The notes: generated by a model from the letters alone, not told the origin. Numbered from the stretch's first letter, positions 16,079 to 25,324 are shown. The stretch is DNA of 56,236 bases from an uncultured Bacteroidales bacterium (GCA_902779165.1 CACZAN010000035.1:1-56236); one strand, 5' to 3'. Translations and numbers: made by a program.

Positions 16079-16117
16079 TGTCCATTTCCGAACATATCGA
16101 ATGTCCAGAAATGGACA
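16079..16117 (+). promoter_or_regulatory. Tandem enhancer sites for the sigma-54 activator, permease operon
   Basis: TGTCCATTTCCGAACA (16079-16094) and TGTCCAGAAATGGACA (16102-16117) repeat the arrangement at 9356: first dyad with GAACA, second with a perfect GGACA arm, 23 bp apart. The second again begins exactly 60 bp before the -24 GG. Confidence 0.82.
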
Positions 16118-16159
16118 GTTGCTTTTTAAGGCGTCGCTTAGAATCAATGAGTTATGCGT

Positions 16160-16176
16160 TTGGCATGGATTTTGTA
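16160..16176 (+). promoter_or_regulatory. Sigma-54 promoter of the permease operon
   Basis: TTGGCATGGATTTTGTA differs from the tolC-operon promoter at only two positions. The -24 GG is at 16162-16163; the -12 dinucleotide is GT rather than GC, which may weaken it. The start codon follows at 16232. Confidence 0.75.
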
Positions 16177-16231
16177 GAAGAATAGGTGTCGCGGTATCGC
16201 GAAATCAATATTATCTATTCATTGTAGAAAG

Positions 16232-17584
16232 ATGAAACTAAGAATGTACATTCGCCAAGCCCTGGCCATGATGCGCGAGGAGAAGCTCTTTTCCGCCATC
16301 TACATCGCAGGAACCTCGATGGCGTTAGCCTTCACGATGGTGATGGCGGTGGTCTATTACATCAAGCTTGCTCCCATCTATCCCGAGGTGAACCGCGCAC
16401 GAACGGTCTATTTCGAGGGCATTTACATCGAGGCCGAGAACGGCGGGATGGGAAAGATAGGCTTTAGCCCGAAGGCGTTCGAGGAGTGGTTCGCAGCCAG
16501 CCCGAACATCGAGTACTGCGCCCCCACGCTGCTCGCCGCTGGCACGGGAAAGTCTGAAAGCCGCAGCCACGAATATGCTAAGTTCGACAACGAGTACATC
16601 GACGTCGTCAGGAATTGGACCAACGCCGACTTCTTCAAGATCTACGAGTACGACTTCGTGAGCGGACGGCCCTTCACGAAACAAGAAGTGGATGGGCATG
16701 AGTCAGTCTGTGTCATCTCCGATGCGCTGGCTGAGCGGCTGTTCGGCAAGGGCGTGGACGCCGTGGGGCAAATGGTCGGCTTGGAAAACTTCAACGAGGC
16801 GCGTGTGGTGGGCGTGGTGCGCAGCGGCAGTCAGCTCACGCCCGACAGCTATGTCGATTTCATCGTACCCTATACCCTCGTGGATTTCTATGGCGGCTCG
16901 CCTTACGAAGGCATATTCTCCATCGTGGCTACCGTGAAGGACAACGAGCACTTACAAGCGCTGAAGTCTGAACTCGATGGAGTGGCGGCACGTATTCAGC
17001 AAGCGAATCCCGACATCTGCTCGAATTTCGGTTTCGGCGGAGGAGTGAAAATGAGGATGGTACTGACGAGGAATATGGCGACGCACCCGATGCACGTGCT
17101 GCGCGCAGAGAACCGCGATGGCGAGTTCGAGGTGCCTTCGGGTTGGCAGCTTTTTCGGCACTACGCGGGCATCCTCTTCGTGTTGCTCTTCGTGCCGGCG
17201 TTGAACCTCTGCGGCATTGTGGCGGGACGCATGGAGCGACGGTCGGCAGAGATGGCTGTGCGCAAGACCTTCGGAGCACGTCGCAGTACGCTTTTACATC
17301 AGGTGGTGTGGGAGAATCTGGTGATGACAACCCTCGGAGGCATCATCGGACTTGTACTCGCTTGGCTGGCCATCTATGGTTTCCGCCGTGAAATTCTCGG
17401 TATGTTCTTCGATAACAGCACCCTCAGCTCTGCACCCCTCGTCTCGGGTGAGATGCTCTTTGCTCCCGCACTCTTCCTCGGTGCTTTCGCTGCCATCCTC
17501 CTCCTCAACCTCCTCGCCGCCGTCGTGCCTGCGTGGTGGTGCTTGCGTAAACCTATTGTAGAATCAATGATGGAAAAGCAATAA
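16232..17584 (+). CDS. FtsX/MacB-type ABC permease, pair 1 member A
   Basis: A 450-residue permease without its own ATPase domain. It has an N-terminal helix (residues about 20-43, after MYIRQALAMMREEKLFSAIY), a large periplasmic MacB-like domain and three C-terminal helices with the FtsX motif MERRSAEMAVRKTFGARRST and the ending RKPIVESMM. Members A of the three pairs share this N-terminus and ending. In MacB-type systems such permeases work as dimers that drive substrates from the periplasm through a TolC channel by mechanotransmission, without moving them across the inner membrane themselves. First gene after the sigma-54 promoter. Confidence 0.9.
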   Translation: MKLRMYIRQALAMMREEKLFSAIYIAGTSMALAFTMVMAVVYYIKLAPIYPEVNRARTVYFEGIYIEAENGGMGKIGFSPKAFEEWFAASPNIEYCAPTLLAAGTGKSESRSHEYAKFDNEYIDVVRNWTNADFFKIYEYDFVSGRPFTKQEVDGHESVCVISDALAERLFGKGVDAVGQMVGLENFNEARVVGVVRSGSQLTPDSYVDFIVPYTLVDFYGGSPYEGIFSIVATVKDNEHLQALKSELDGVAARIQQANPDICSNFGFGGGVKMRMVLTRNMATHPMHVLRAENRDGEFEVPSGWQLFRHYAGILFVLLFVPALNLCGIVAGRMERRSAEMAVRKTFGARRSTLLHQVVWENLVMTTLGGIIGLVLAWLAIYGFRREILGMFFDNSTLSSAPLVSGEMLFAPALFLGAFAAILLLNLLAAVVPAWWCLRKPIVESMMEKQ

Positions 17585-17590
17585 AAAACG

Positions 17591-17750
17591 GACTCTCCCC
17601 CCGCCCTCCCTGTTAGGGAGGGAGCAAATACCTTCAAGGATGGTAAACACTTAAAAAGATTAAATGAACAATAAAGCATAAATGAAAATGAATACAGCCA
17701 GTCAAATACATTCCGCTCCCTCCCTAACAGGGAGGGCGGGGGGTGGGTCT
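17591..17750. repeat. Head-to-head GGGAGGG palindrome pair at the start of permease pair 1 member B
   Basis: The left copy is 17591-17625, the right copy 17715-17750. The left copy is the exact reverse complement of the 35 bp at 21793-21827. The ATG of the next gene (17682) lies between the copies, so the right copy is translated as [12 protein letters not shown]. Confidence 0.9.
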
Positions 17751-19019
17751 TTTATTCTCTTCCTCGAGCTCGTCATCATTACCGTTGTTGCCTGGGTGGT
17801 CTTCGACCCCGCCGTCGTCAACCTCTACTATCGCAGTCTACCCCTTGGCTACGACACCAGCCGCCTGCTCTATGGCGAATGCACCGTGAGCCCATCGGAG
17901 GAGGCATCGGAAGAGGAGATGGGCGACCCGTACAACATTACCGAGGAACGGCGGCAGCAGATGACGCGCCAGCTCACGACCGTGGAGGGCGTGGAATCAG
18001 CCTATCTCTATGATCAGGACCTTTGGTCTATCGGTCATACCAACGAGACATATTCCCCATGTCGCCACGAGGCCGATACGCTTTATATGGGCTGGCTCGC
18101 CTTCATCCCCGACTCCCACTTCTTCGAGACCTACGGCCTGCAGCCCCTACCTGGCAGCCCGTCGGCCGAGGAACTCTCGTGCATCAAAAGGTCGGAGCAG
18201 AAGGTGGTGCTGACACGTACCAGTGCCATGGCGCTGTTTGGCTCCGCAGATGTGGTGGGGCGTCGCCTCACGTTCTGCTACAACCCAGAGAATGAGGTGA
18301 CGGTGGCAGGCGTGGTGGAGGACATCCGCAAGTCGTTGGGCTACAACATGCGTTCGCTCATCTTCCAACCCGAAAAACTGATCACCACCCGCTGCCGCTT
18401 CGTCATCCGTCTGAAGCAGGGTGTGGACGCCAGCCGCTTCGTGGAGGAGCATGGCCGCGATCTCATCCGCAACGCACGCACCAACTACACCCGTGTCAGC
18501 CGCCTCATGACCTACGATGACCACCTGCAGCAATTGGAACTCGACGAAGGCCGCACACAGGAGGTGAACCGCAGTCTGACCCTCGCCCTCTTCTTCCTCG
18601 TCAACCTCTGCCTGGCCGTCATCGGCACCGTGTGGCTTCACGCTAAGCGCCGCACAGAGGAGTGTGGCGTCCGCCGCGCCTTCGGAGCCACGAAACTGCG
18701 TCTGCTCTGCGAGATATTACTGCGCAACGTCGCCCTCGCAACCGCCGCTGTTGCCGTCGGGCTCGTCATTTACCTGAACTACGCCCACAGCGGTTACTCC
18801 ACCCTCGAGAACGGCTTCACCTACAACGAAAAGCTCTATGTTCCGCGACTCGTCGACATCCCCTCGGACATGACCTGGCCCGACCACTTTTGGCCCCACT
18901 TCCTCATCGTCTCCGCGTGCGTGTACCTTATTATATTAGTAACCGTCCTCATCGGAACCGCCATACCCGCCCTGCGCATTGTCAATACGAAGGTGACGGA
19001 TGCGTTGAGGGAAGAGTAG
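17682..19019 (+). CDS. FtsX/MacB-type ABC permease, pair 1 member B
   Basis: A 445-residue permease of the second type: first helix ILFLELVIITVVAWVVFD, then LPLGYDTSRLLYGE, a periplasmic domain, and C-terminal helices with RTEECGVRRAFGATKLRLLC and the ending KVTDALREE. Members B of pairs 2 and 3 begin with a short basic segment before the first helix. Here that segment is replaced by a 25-residue leader supplied by the palindromic element ([20 protein letters not shown]). No other Met or GTG is near the helix, so the element appears to provide the start codon. Confidence 0.85.
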   Translation: MKMNTASQIHSAPSLTGRAGGGSFILFLELVIITVVAWVVFDPAVVNLYYRSLPLGYDTSRLLYGECTVSPSEEASEEEMGDPYNITEERRQQMTRQLTTVEGVESAYLYDQDLWSIGHTNETYSPCRHEADTLYMGWLAFIPDSHFFETYGLQPLPGSPSAEELSCIKRSEQKVVLTRTSAMALFGSADVVGRRLTFCYNPENEVTVAGVVEDIRKSLGYNMRSLIFQPEKLITTRCRFVIRLKQGVDASRFVEEHGRDLIRNARTNYTRVSRLMTYDDHLQQLELDEGRTQEVNRSLTLALFFLVNLCLAVIGTVWLHAKRRTEECGVRRAFGATKLRLLCEILLRNVALATAAVAVGLVIYLNYAHSGYSTLENGFTYNEKLYVPRLVDIPSDMTWPDHFWPHFLIVSACVYLIILVTVLIGTAIPALRIVNTKVTDALREE

Positions 19020-19056
19020 GGAAATGAAGAGTGAAAAATGAAATAAACCTATAAGA

Positions 19057-20337
19057 ATGTCGAAGATTGTAATGTATTTGCGTCAGGCTCTCGCCACGAT
19101 GCGAGAAGAGAAACTGTACTCGGCGATGTATGTGGCGGGTACGGCGCTGGCTATCGCTTTCACGATGATTATTGCTGAGATCTACTATGTGAAGGTGGCG
19201 GACATCGCGCCGGAGGTGAATAGGAGCAAGACTTATTATCTGCCTTTCATGGGCAAGAACAGCGATGATGGCACGGTGGGAATTATCAGTCAGGAGGTGT
19301 TCCGCGACTTATTCCAGAAGATGCAGACACCGGAGAGTGTCACGGGCGTGGTGAACATCTGGGCTTCTGCACTACCTTACATGAAGCTCGCCGACGGCAT
19401 CCACGACTGCGCAGTGAAGGTTAGAATGACTGAACCCGGCTACTTTGACTTCTACCGCTACCGCTTCATAGAAGGATCACCCTTCACTCAGGACGACTTC
19501 GACAGCCGCCGGCGTGTGTGCGTGGTGACGGAGGAGGTGAGCAGGAAGTTGAAAGGGAGCGATTCTCTCATCCTCGACAACCGTCCCTATCGCATCTGCG
19601 GCGTGGTGGAGACTCCCAGTGCGCTGACAGAGCAGGCCAGCACCGACATCATCGTGCCGTGGACGGCCGAGGGGCTGTTTGCACGATATCATGTGAGGTA
19701 TGAAGATATGGCCGTGGATGTCTTTTTTGCCGTGAAAGCCAGTCGTCGCAAGGCATTCATGCAGGAATTGCGTGAAGTGCAGGCGCGCTACAACGCCATG
19801 CACCCTTCAGACTCCGTGGACATCTTTTCGGAGTTGAAGAGTCACTACGCCACGGTGTGGCGCGACCTAAACTTCCTGTTCGATGTCTATGACGGCAGCA
19901 TCTGGTGGTATGTGGCTGCGGCCATCCTCCTGCTGCTGTTTGTGCCGGCACTGAACCTCAGCAGCATGGTGGCCAGCCGCATGGAACGCCGTCTGCCGGA
20001 GATGGCTGTCCGCAAGGCTTTCGGGGCAAAACGGCGCACGTTGCTCGCGCAGGTCATCATGGAGAACCTCGTGCTGACGCTCGTCGGAGGCCTCGTGGGG
20101 TTGTGTCTCGCCTGGGCGGCGCTCTACGGTTGGCGCGACTGGGTGTTCTACGCCTTCTCAGAAGACTCCACGCTCATGGATGCCGTGCCGGTGCTGAAGG
20201 GCGAGATGCTCTTCGGTCCCGCTGTCTTCGGCATCGCCTTGCTTGTGTGCTGCGTGCTCAACGTTCTGGCGGCCACCGTGCCCGCGTGGCTCAGCCTTCG
20301 TAAACCGATTGTGGAATCCATGATGATTAAGAAATGA
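19057..20337 (+). CDS. FtsX/MacB-type ABC permease, pair 2 member A
   Basis: A 426-residue permease homologous to the first: MYLRQALATMREEKLYSAMY, N-terminal helix, periplasmic domain with RRVCVVTEEVSRKL, FtsX motif [20 protein letters not shown] and ending RKPIVESMMIKK. It overlaps its partner by 4 bp (ATGA), indicating coupled translation and a heterodimer. No palindromic element is present at its start; the 37-bp gap from pair 1 is plain. Confidence 0.9.
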   Translation: MSKIVMYLRQALATMREEKLYSAMYVAGTALAIAFTMIIAEIYYVKVADIAPEVNRSKTYYLPFMGKNSDDGTVGIISQEVFRDLFQKMQTPESVTGVVNIWASALPYMKLADGIHDCAVKVRMTEPGYFDFYRYRFIEGSPFTQDDFDSRRRVCVVTEEVSRKLKGSDSLILDNRPYRICGVVETPSALTEQASTDIIVPWTAEGLFARYHVRYEDMAVDVFFAVKASRRKAFMQELREVQARYNAMHPSDSVDIFSELKSHYATVWRDLNFLFDVYDGSIWWYVAAAILLLLFVPALNLSSMVASRMERRLPEMAVRKAFGAKRRTLLAQVIMENLVLTLVGGLVGLCLAWAALYGWRDWVFYAFSEDSTLMDAVPVLKGEMLFGPAVFGIALLVCCVLNVLAATVPAWLSLRKPIVESMMIKK

Positions 20338-21632
20338 AACAGTTGAAAGATATTTTCGGACGTAAATCGTCCGTCTGGCTTGCCCTCTCCCTCATCCTCG
20401 TCACCATCGCCCTGTGGTGGGCATTAGACCCGCTGATTGTGGTCACCTACGTCACACGGATGCCCGTGGGCTATGACCTCGACCGCATTGTGAAGCTGGA
20501 GGTGGCCAGCTCGGTGGCGATACCTGAGATAGGCGAAGACAGAGTGGTGCCTACAGACGATTGGTATCACGACGACGAGGAACAGCAGATGCTCAACCTC
20601 GTGCAGGAACTGCCGGAGGTAGAACTGGCCTACCGCGCCACCAACACCCCACTTGGCTTCGGCGTGATGGGCACGAACAGTTGGTTCTATCATGATGCCG
20701 ACTCCGTGTTGGGATGGAAGTTCGGCTTCATGCCCAACTCCCGCATGTTCGAGGTCTATGGCCTGCACTCACTCACGCCCGGCGTGCCTACGTCGGAACT
20801 GACCCACGACTGCGAGTGGGACGAGAGCATCATCCTCACACGCTCACTCGCCATCGCCATCTTCGGCACCATCGACGTGGCAGGGCGACGGGTGCGCAGT
20901 CAAAAGTTGGATCTCAGCAGCGACAAGTTGACCTGGGTCGATACGTGGTATCGTGTCCGTGCCGTGGTGGAGGACGTGCGCTATGCTCCCTACGACCGCG
21001 ACATGAGCAGTGTCTTCATCTGCACTTCGGGTGCCAGCGGCTGTGCTCCCATCGTCCTGCGGTTGCGCGAGGGTTGCAATGCCCGCCGCTTCATTAGCGA
21101 GCGCGAGGGCGAGCTGCAGCGCGACCTCATCACCGAACACCGCTACATACGCTCGGCAGTGATAGCCCGCGACGCCTTTGACCTCAGCCTGAAACAAACG
21201 GGGCTGGGACGCCAGATGTGGCATGGCTCGCTCATCGCCGCCTTCTTTGCAGTGAACCTGGCCTTCGGCGCCTTAGGCACACTGCTCATGTACACTCGGG
21301 AGCGACGGGAGGAGGCGGGCATCCGTCGTGCCTTCGGCGCGACGAAGTGGAGCGTCTTTCTCGGCTTCCTGCGTGAGGCGTGGCTGCTCACCACCGTCAG
21401 CGTCATCATCGGCTGCATCATCTACTTCCAGTTTGCCGTCGCCCATGGGCTGAATGAGTTTTCGGGCCACAACCCCACCATCCACTACTGGTTCGACAGC
21501 TTCGGCACCCACTTCCTCGTGGTCTCCGCGTGCGTGTACCTTATTATATTGTGCACCGTGCTCGTGGCTACGGCCATCCCGGCGTGGAGGATTAGCAGGA
21601 GCGAGATAGTGGATGCAATAAAGGAAGAGTAG
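20334..21632 (+). CDS. FtsX/MacB-type ABC permease, pair 2 member B
   Basis: A 432-residue type-B permease that keeps the ancestral-looking N-terminus MKQLKDIFGRKSSVWLALSL ahead of its first helix, then RMPVGYDLDRIVKLE, and ends with REEAGIRRAFGATKWSVFLG and SEIVDAIKEE. Comparison with pair 1 member B shows what the palindromic element displaced there. It overlaps member A by 4 bp. A palindrome pair begins directly after its stop codon. Confidence 0.9.
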   Translation: MKQLKDIFGRKSSVWLALSLILVTIALWWALDPLIVVTYVTRMPVGYDLDRIVKLEVASSVAIPEIGEDRVVPTDDWYHDDEEQQMLNLVQELPEVELAYRATNTPLGFGVMGTNSWFYHDADSVLGWKFGFMPNSRMFEVYGLHSLTPGVPTSELTHDCEWDESIILTRSLAIAIFGTIDVAGRRVRSQKLDLSSDKLTWVDTWYRVRAVVEDVRYAPYDRDMSSVFICTSGASGCAPIVLRLREGCNARRFISEREGELQRDLITEHRYIRSAVIARDAFDLSLKQTGLGRQMWHGSLIAAFFAVNLAFGALGTLLMYTRERREEAGIRRAFGATKWSVFLGFLREAWLLTTVSVIIGCIIYFQFAVAHGLNEFSGHNPTIHYWFDSFGTHFLVVSACVYLIILCTVLVATAIPAWRISRSEIVDAIKEE

Positions 21633-21633
21633 A

Positions 21634-21829
21634 AGACTCTCCCCCCGCCCTCCCTGTTAGGGAGGGAGCGGTCACCTTCAAGAATTGAAAACAAACTATA
21701 AACAATTTATGATTATGAACATTATGAACTCACAACAAAACGTAAACAGTCTTAACTCAAACAACCAGAATCAAGCAAGTCAAACGGTATCTGCTCCCTC
21801 CCTAACAGGGAGGGCGGGGGGAGAGTCTT
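21634..21829. repeat. Head-to-head GGGAGGG palindrome pair at the start of the ABC ATPase
   Basis: Left copy 21634-21669, right copy 21793-21829, enclosing the ATPase start codon at 21685. ACCTTCAAG follows the left copy, as in the pairs at 17591 and 22530. The right copy is read as [13 protein letters not shown]. Confidence 0.9.
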
Positions 21830-22512
21830 CCGGGAGAGAGGCTGTTATCCGCCTTACAGAGATCAACAAGATCTACCGTACCGACGAAGTAGAGACACAA
21901 GCCCTCGAAAATGTGAATCTCGAAGTGCAGAAGGGCGAGTTCCTGAGCATCATGGGACCCTCCGGCTGCGGCAAGTCGACGCTGCTCAACATCATGGGAC
22001 TCTTAGACGAACCCACCAGCGGCGAGATTGAGCTGTGCGGCCAGCGCATAGACCCGAAGATGAGCGACAACCGTCTGGCGGAGATCCGCAACAAGACGCT
22101 TGGCTTCGTCTTCCAGAGCTTCCACCTCATCCCGACGCTGAACGTTCTGGACAACGTCATGCTGCCCCTCATCTATCGTGGTGTGGGCCGCAGCGAGCGC
22201 ACGCGTCTGGCCAAGGAAGTCATAGCCCGCGTAGGCCTCTCGCATCGCATGAAGCACCGCCCCACGCAGCTCTCCGGTGGACAATGCCAGCGCGTAGCCA
22301 TCGCCCGCGCCATCATCGGTAACCCCGAGATCCTGCTGGCTGACGAGCCCACCGGCAACCTCGACTCGAAGATGGGTGCCGAAATCATGGAACTGCTGCA
22401 CAAACTCAACAAGGAGGACGGCCGCACCATCGTCATGGTGACGCACAACGAGAAGCAGGCGGCACAGACCGATAGGATCATCAAGTTCTTGGACGGAAGG
22501 CAGATACAGTAA
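21685..22512 (+). CDS. ABC transporter ATPase (LolD/MacB type) serving the permease pairs
   Basis: A 275-residue ATPase with Walker [11 protein letters not shown]-loop [10 protein letters not shown], signature [15 protein letters not shown], Walker [13 protein letters not shown] and switch VMVTHN. The family normally begins near [13 protein letters not shown], here about residue 52; the preceding 50 residues are Asn/Gln-rich and end in the palindrome-encoded [13 protein letters not shown]. It is the only ATPase in an operon with six permeases, so it presumably energises all three pairs. An alternative is that translation begins at one of the Mets within the leader (several are present before residue 15). 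Confidence 0.93.
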   Translation: MKTNYKQFMIMNIMNSQQNVNSLNSNNQNQASQTVSAPSLTGRAGGESSGREAVIRLTEINKIYRTDEVETQALENVNLEVQKGEFLSIMGPSGCGKSTLLNIMGLLDEPTSGEIELCGQRIDPKMSDNRLAEIRNKTLGFVFQSFHLIPTLNVLDNVMLPLIYRGVGRSERTRLAKEVIARVGLSHRMKHRPTQLSGGQCQRVAIARAIIGNPEILLADEPTGNLDSKMGAEIMELLHKLNKEDGRTIVMVTHNEKQAAQTDRIIKFLDGRQIQ

Positions 22513-22529
22513 AAAGCCCCCCTCCCCAC

Positions 22530-22686
22530 AGACCCCCCCCCGCCCTCCCTGTGAGGGAGGGAGTGGTTACCTTCAAGATTTGAAAACATATTAAATGCCA
22601 ATAAACATAAATGAAAACGAATACGAATACATCCAGTCAAATTCATTCCACTCCCTCCCTTATAGGGAGGGTGAGGGGTGGGTCTG
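22530..22686. repeat. Head-to-head GGGAGGG palindrome pair at the start of permease pair 3 member A
   Basis: Left copy about 22530-22565, right copy 22649-22686 (CTCCCTCCCTTATAGGGAGG, more diverged). The ATG at 22611 lies between them and the right copy is read as [12 protein letters not shown]. The DNA between copies resembles that at 17626-17714, including the translated word SQIHS. Confidence 0.88.
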
Positions 22687-24008
22687 TTGGGGGTCTTCTT
22701 TCTCACTCCTTTGCCCTCATCCGTGAGGACAAGCTCTTCTCCGCCATCTACATCGCAGGCACGGCGGTGGCTATTGCCTCGGCTATGGTAGTGGCCATCC
22801 TGCTTAATGTTAAGATGGCGAATATTATCCCGGAGACGCATCGCGACCGCACGCTGTATATCACCTCCTTTCACTACAAGGACAGCGAGATAGGCGGTCC
22901 ACTCTACTCAGGCTGCAGCACCTTAGCCATCGATGAGTTGTTCAATAAACTGGAGTGCGTGGAGGTGGCAACGGGGATGCGTGTAGACCCTTATCGGGAG
23001 ATTACAGTTGATTCCATATCGGCATTATCCAATAACCCCCAAAACTCCGTGAAGGCCATATTCTGCGACCCTAGCTTCTTCCAGCTCTATGACTTTCAAT
23101 TCCTCGAAGGCCGCCCCTTCAACGAACAGGAGTACCGCGATGGCGAGCAGGTTTGTGTGGTGACGGATAAGATGTTGGCAAAGATTGAGGTGCAGTCCGG
23201 CCGCCCCTCTTTTATTTACTTCAACAACCTTCCCTACCGCATCGTCGGTGTCATCAAAAGAACCAGTCCATTAATGGATACTTCATACGCCGAACTCTAT
23301 GTTCCCAGCCTTGGCAAAAGAGTGGGCTATACCGACTCCAACCCTACCAATTATCAAGGGAACCTCAGCGTGCGTGTGCTGCTGAAGAAGGGCTATACGC
23401 GCGAGGATTTCTTGAAGGAACTGGAGCCGCTTTGCCGGCGCTATGAGGCGGCCCAGAGTTCTGCTGAAGGCGAGCCTGTGCATTTCACGGTGGATGCAAA
23501 GTCGCATTTCTTCGTGTGCTTCAGTTACTTCCACTCCGATGATGAGTCCGCTTCCGATAAGGCCAAAAACCTGATGCCGCCTGCCATCCTGATGCTTATC
23601 TTCCTGCTGCTGCCAGCCCTGAACCTCAGCGGCCTCGTTAGCAACCGCATGGAGGCGCGGCGGGCAGAGATGGGAATCCGCAAGGCCTTCGGCGCCAAGC
23701 GGCGCACGCTGCTGCGCGAGGTCATTCGCGAGAACCTCGTCCTGACGTGCTGCGGAGGTCTCGTGGGTTGGGTGCTGTCATGGCTGTTCTACCTTTCCGT
23801 CCGTCATACGGCCATGTTCCAGGCGCTCATCCTCCGCGAAGGCAACCTCACAGGTGATATCACGTTGGACCTCAAGATGTTCGTCACGCCCACGCTCTTC
23901 CTCATCGTCTTCCTCTGCTGTGTCGTCCTGAATCTCATGGTCGCTCTTATACCTTCGTGGACCTCGCTTCGCAAACCTATTGTAGAATCGCTAAACCAGA
24001 AGAAATGA
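22611..24008 (+). CDS. FtsX/MacB-type ABC permease, pair 3 member A
   Basis: A 465-residue type-A permease: [21 protein letters not shown]-terminal helix, periplasmic domain, FtsX motif [20 protein letters not shown] and ending [12 protein letters not shown]. The first 30 residues ([20 protein letters not shown] and following) come from a palindromic element and replace the MYIRQALA-type start of the other two A members. This leader is homologous to that of pair 1 member B, a non-orthologous gene, which shows that the leader moved as part of the repeat. It overlaps member B by 4 bp. Confidence 0.88.
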   Translation: MKTNTNTSSQIHSTPSLIGRVRGGSVGGLLSHSFALIREDKLFSAIYIAGTAVAIASAMVVAILLNVKMANIIPETHRDRTLYITSFHYKDSEIGGPLYSGCSTLAIDELFNKLECVEVATGMRVDPYREITVDSISALSNNPQNSVKAIFCDPSFFQLYDFQFLEGRPFNEQEYRDGEQVCVVTDKMLAKIEVQSGRPSFIYFNNLPYRIVGVIKRTSPLMDTSYAELYVPSLGKRVGYTDSNPTNYQGNLSVRVLLKKGYTREDFLKELEPLCRRYEAAQSSAEGEPVHFTVDAKSHFFVCFSYFHSDDESASDKAKNLMPPAILMLIFLLLPALNLSGLVSNRMEARRAEMGIRKAFGAKRRTLLREVIRENLVLTCCGGLVGWVLSWLFYLSVRHTAMFQALILREGNLTGDITLDLKMFVTPTLFLIVFLCCVVLNLMVALIPSWTSLRKPIVESLNQKK

Positions 24009-25324
24009 TACTCAAGAACCTCTGGTCCCATCGCCGTCAGAACGGTTGGGTCTTTGCTGAGATTATCCTCATCACCGTCCTCAGTTTCTACTTCATTGAC
24101 CACTTCGTCGTAACCACCTACGACCGTTATTTCTGCCGTCCCGCCGGTGACTTCGAGCGTGAGCATCTCGTGGTGGGGCAGGTGGGACAGGTGGCAGGTC
24201 CCGACTCTTCCTCCTTCAGTACCCTCTATGCCCTCCGCGACCAAATCCGTGCCCTGCCCGAAGTGCAGTCTGTCCACATGTCCGTCAGCTTCATAGGCGA
24301 TAATGACTATGATCGCGTCAGTACCTATTCCTCCGAGGCGGATTCCACGCGCCGCTGTGGCGCTCATGAAGGCTGGTTCGTGACGAATGAGCAGTTTTTC
24401 GAGACGCAGGGCCTGACACCCATCGAGGGCAGCCCCTCGGCAGAAGAGCTCTCCAAATGCCCTGACGATGGAGTCGTCATCACCCGCAGCGTCGCCCGTG
24501 CCCTCTTTGGCACCGATCGGGTCGTAGGCCGTCGCATGGTGGAGTGGGATTTCAGCGACCGTGCCTTGCAAGCCGAAGGACCAAAAGTCATGAACCGCTA
24601 CACCATTGCGGGCGTTGTAGAGGACTTCCGCCTCAATCCCTACGAGCGTTATGCCTATTCCATCCTCACGCCGAGGCCCAGACTCATCCATCTCACGCCG
24701 AAAGTCCTCATCCGCCTGAAGCCCGAGGCCGATGCCGAAGCCTTTGTCAATCACTACCAGACCGTCAATGTTCCCGTCGGTTTCCCCGACGGTCGAAGCA
24801 GCGGGTCTCTGCTACGCGCCGGCAACCACATCCTTGCCAGCCTCATCACCTACAACGACTTTATCGAACAGAAAGCCCCCACTGAGGACTCTGGCATGAT
24901 AGCCACCCTCCTCGGCATCCTCCTTGCCCTGTTCCTGCTGAACGTCGTGTTGGGCACCCTCGGCACCTTCTGGCTGCAGCTGCGCAAGCGCACCGAGGAC
25001 ATCGGCATCATGCGCAGTTTCGGCGCCAAGCGGCGCGACATCTTCTGGATGATATGGGGCGAGGCCGCGCTGCTGACCCTGCTGGCCTGCATCGTCGGCC
25101 AGCTCATCTGGTTCCAGTTCGCCATCAACATAGACCTCTCCGAAGGCCTAAGCATGTGCGGCACAGGACGGGAGCGCAATTGGGTGGAAATCTTCTGGAT
25201 ACACTACCTCGTCATCTGCGCCATCCAGTACCTCATCCTCCTCGCCGTCGTCACCCTCGGCATCCTCGTCCCTGGCTGGCGAGCCTGCCGCAAGCGACCC
25301 GTAGAGGCGCTGCAGCACTTGTGA
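24005..25324 (+). CDS. FtsX/MacB-type ABC permease, pair 3 member B
   Basis: A 440-residue type-B permease, taking the ATG at 24005 (the same frame is open farther upstream). It starts [20 protein letters not shown], first helix about residues 15-35, then a periplasmic domain and C-terminal helices with RTEDIGIMRSFGAKRRDIFW and the ending KRPVEALQHL. A short palindrome (24774-24792) lies in the periplasmic domain, read as PVGFPDGRSS. It is the last gene of the export operon. Confidence 0.88.
   Translation: MILKNLWSHRRQNGWVFAEIILITVLSFYFIDHFVVTTYDRYFCRPAGDFEREHLVVGQVGQVAGPDSSSFSTLYALRDQIRALPEVQSVHMSVSFIGDNDYDRVSTYSSEADSTRRCGAHEGWFVTNEQFFETQGLTPIEGSPSAEELSKCPDDGVVITRSVARALFGTDRVVGRRMVEWDFSDRALQAEGPKVMNRYTIAGVVEDFRLNPYERYAYSILTPRPRLIHLTPKVLIRLKPEADAEAFVNHYQTVNVPVGFPDGRSSGSLLRAGNHILASLITYNDFIEQKAPTEDSGMIATLLGILLALFLLNVVLGTLGTFWLQLRKRTEDIGIMRSFGAKRRDIFWMIWGEAALLTLLACIVGQLIWFQFAINIDLSEGLSMCGTGRERNWVEIFWIHYLVICAIQYLILLAVVTLGILVPGWRACRKRPVEALQHL
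24774..24792. repeat. Short palindrome inside permease pair 3 member B
   Basis: CCGTCGG and CCGACGG flank TTTCC, in frame. The design (GC-rich arms, five-base TTTCN loop) matches the palindromes at 28807, 28909 and 35225. Confidence 0.5.

Noticed and set aside
12764-22686. Insertion sequence with transposase
   Set aside because: The repeats are short, non-coding or translated as part of the host gene; no transposase frame is present in the window.
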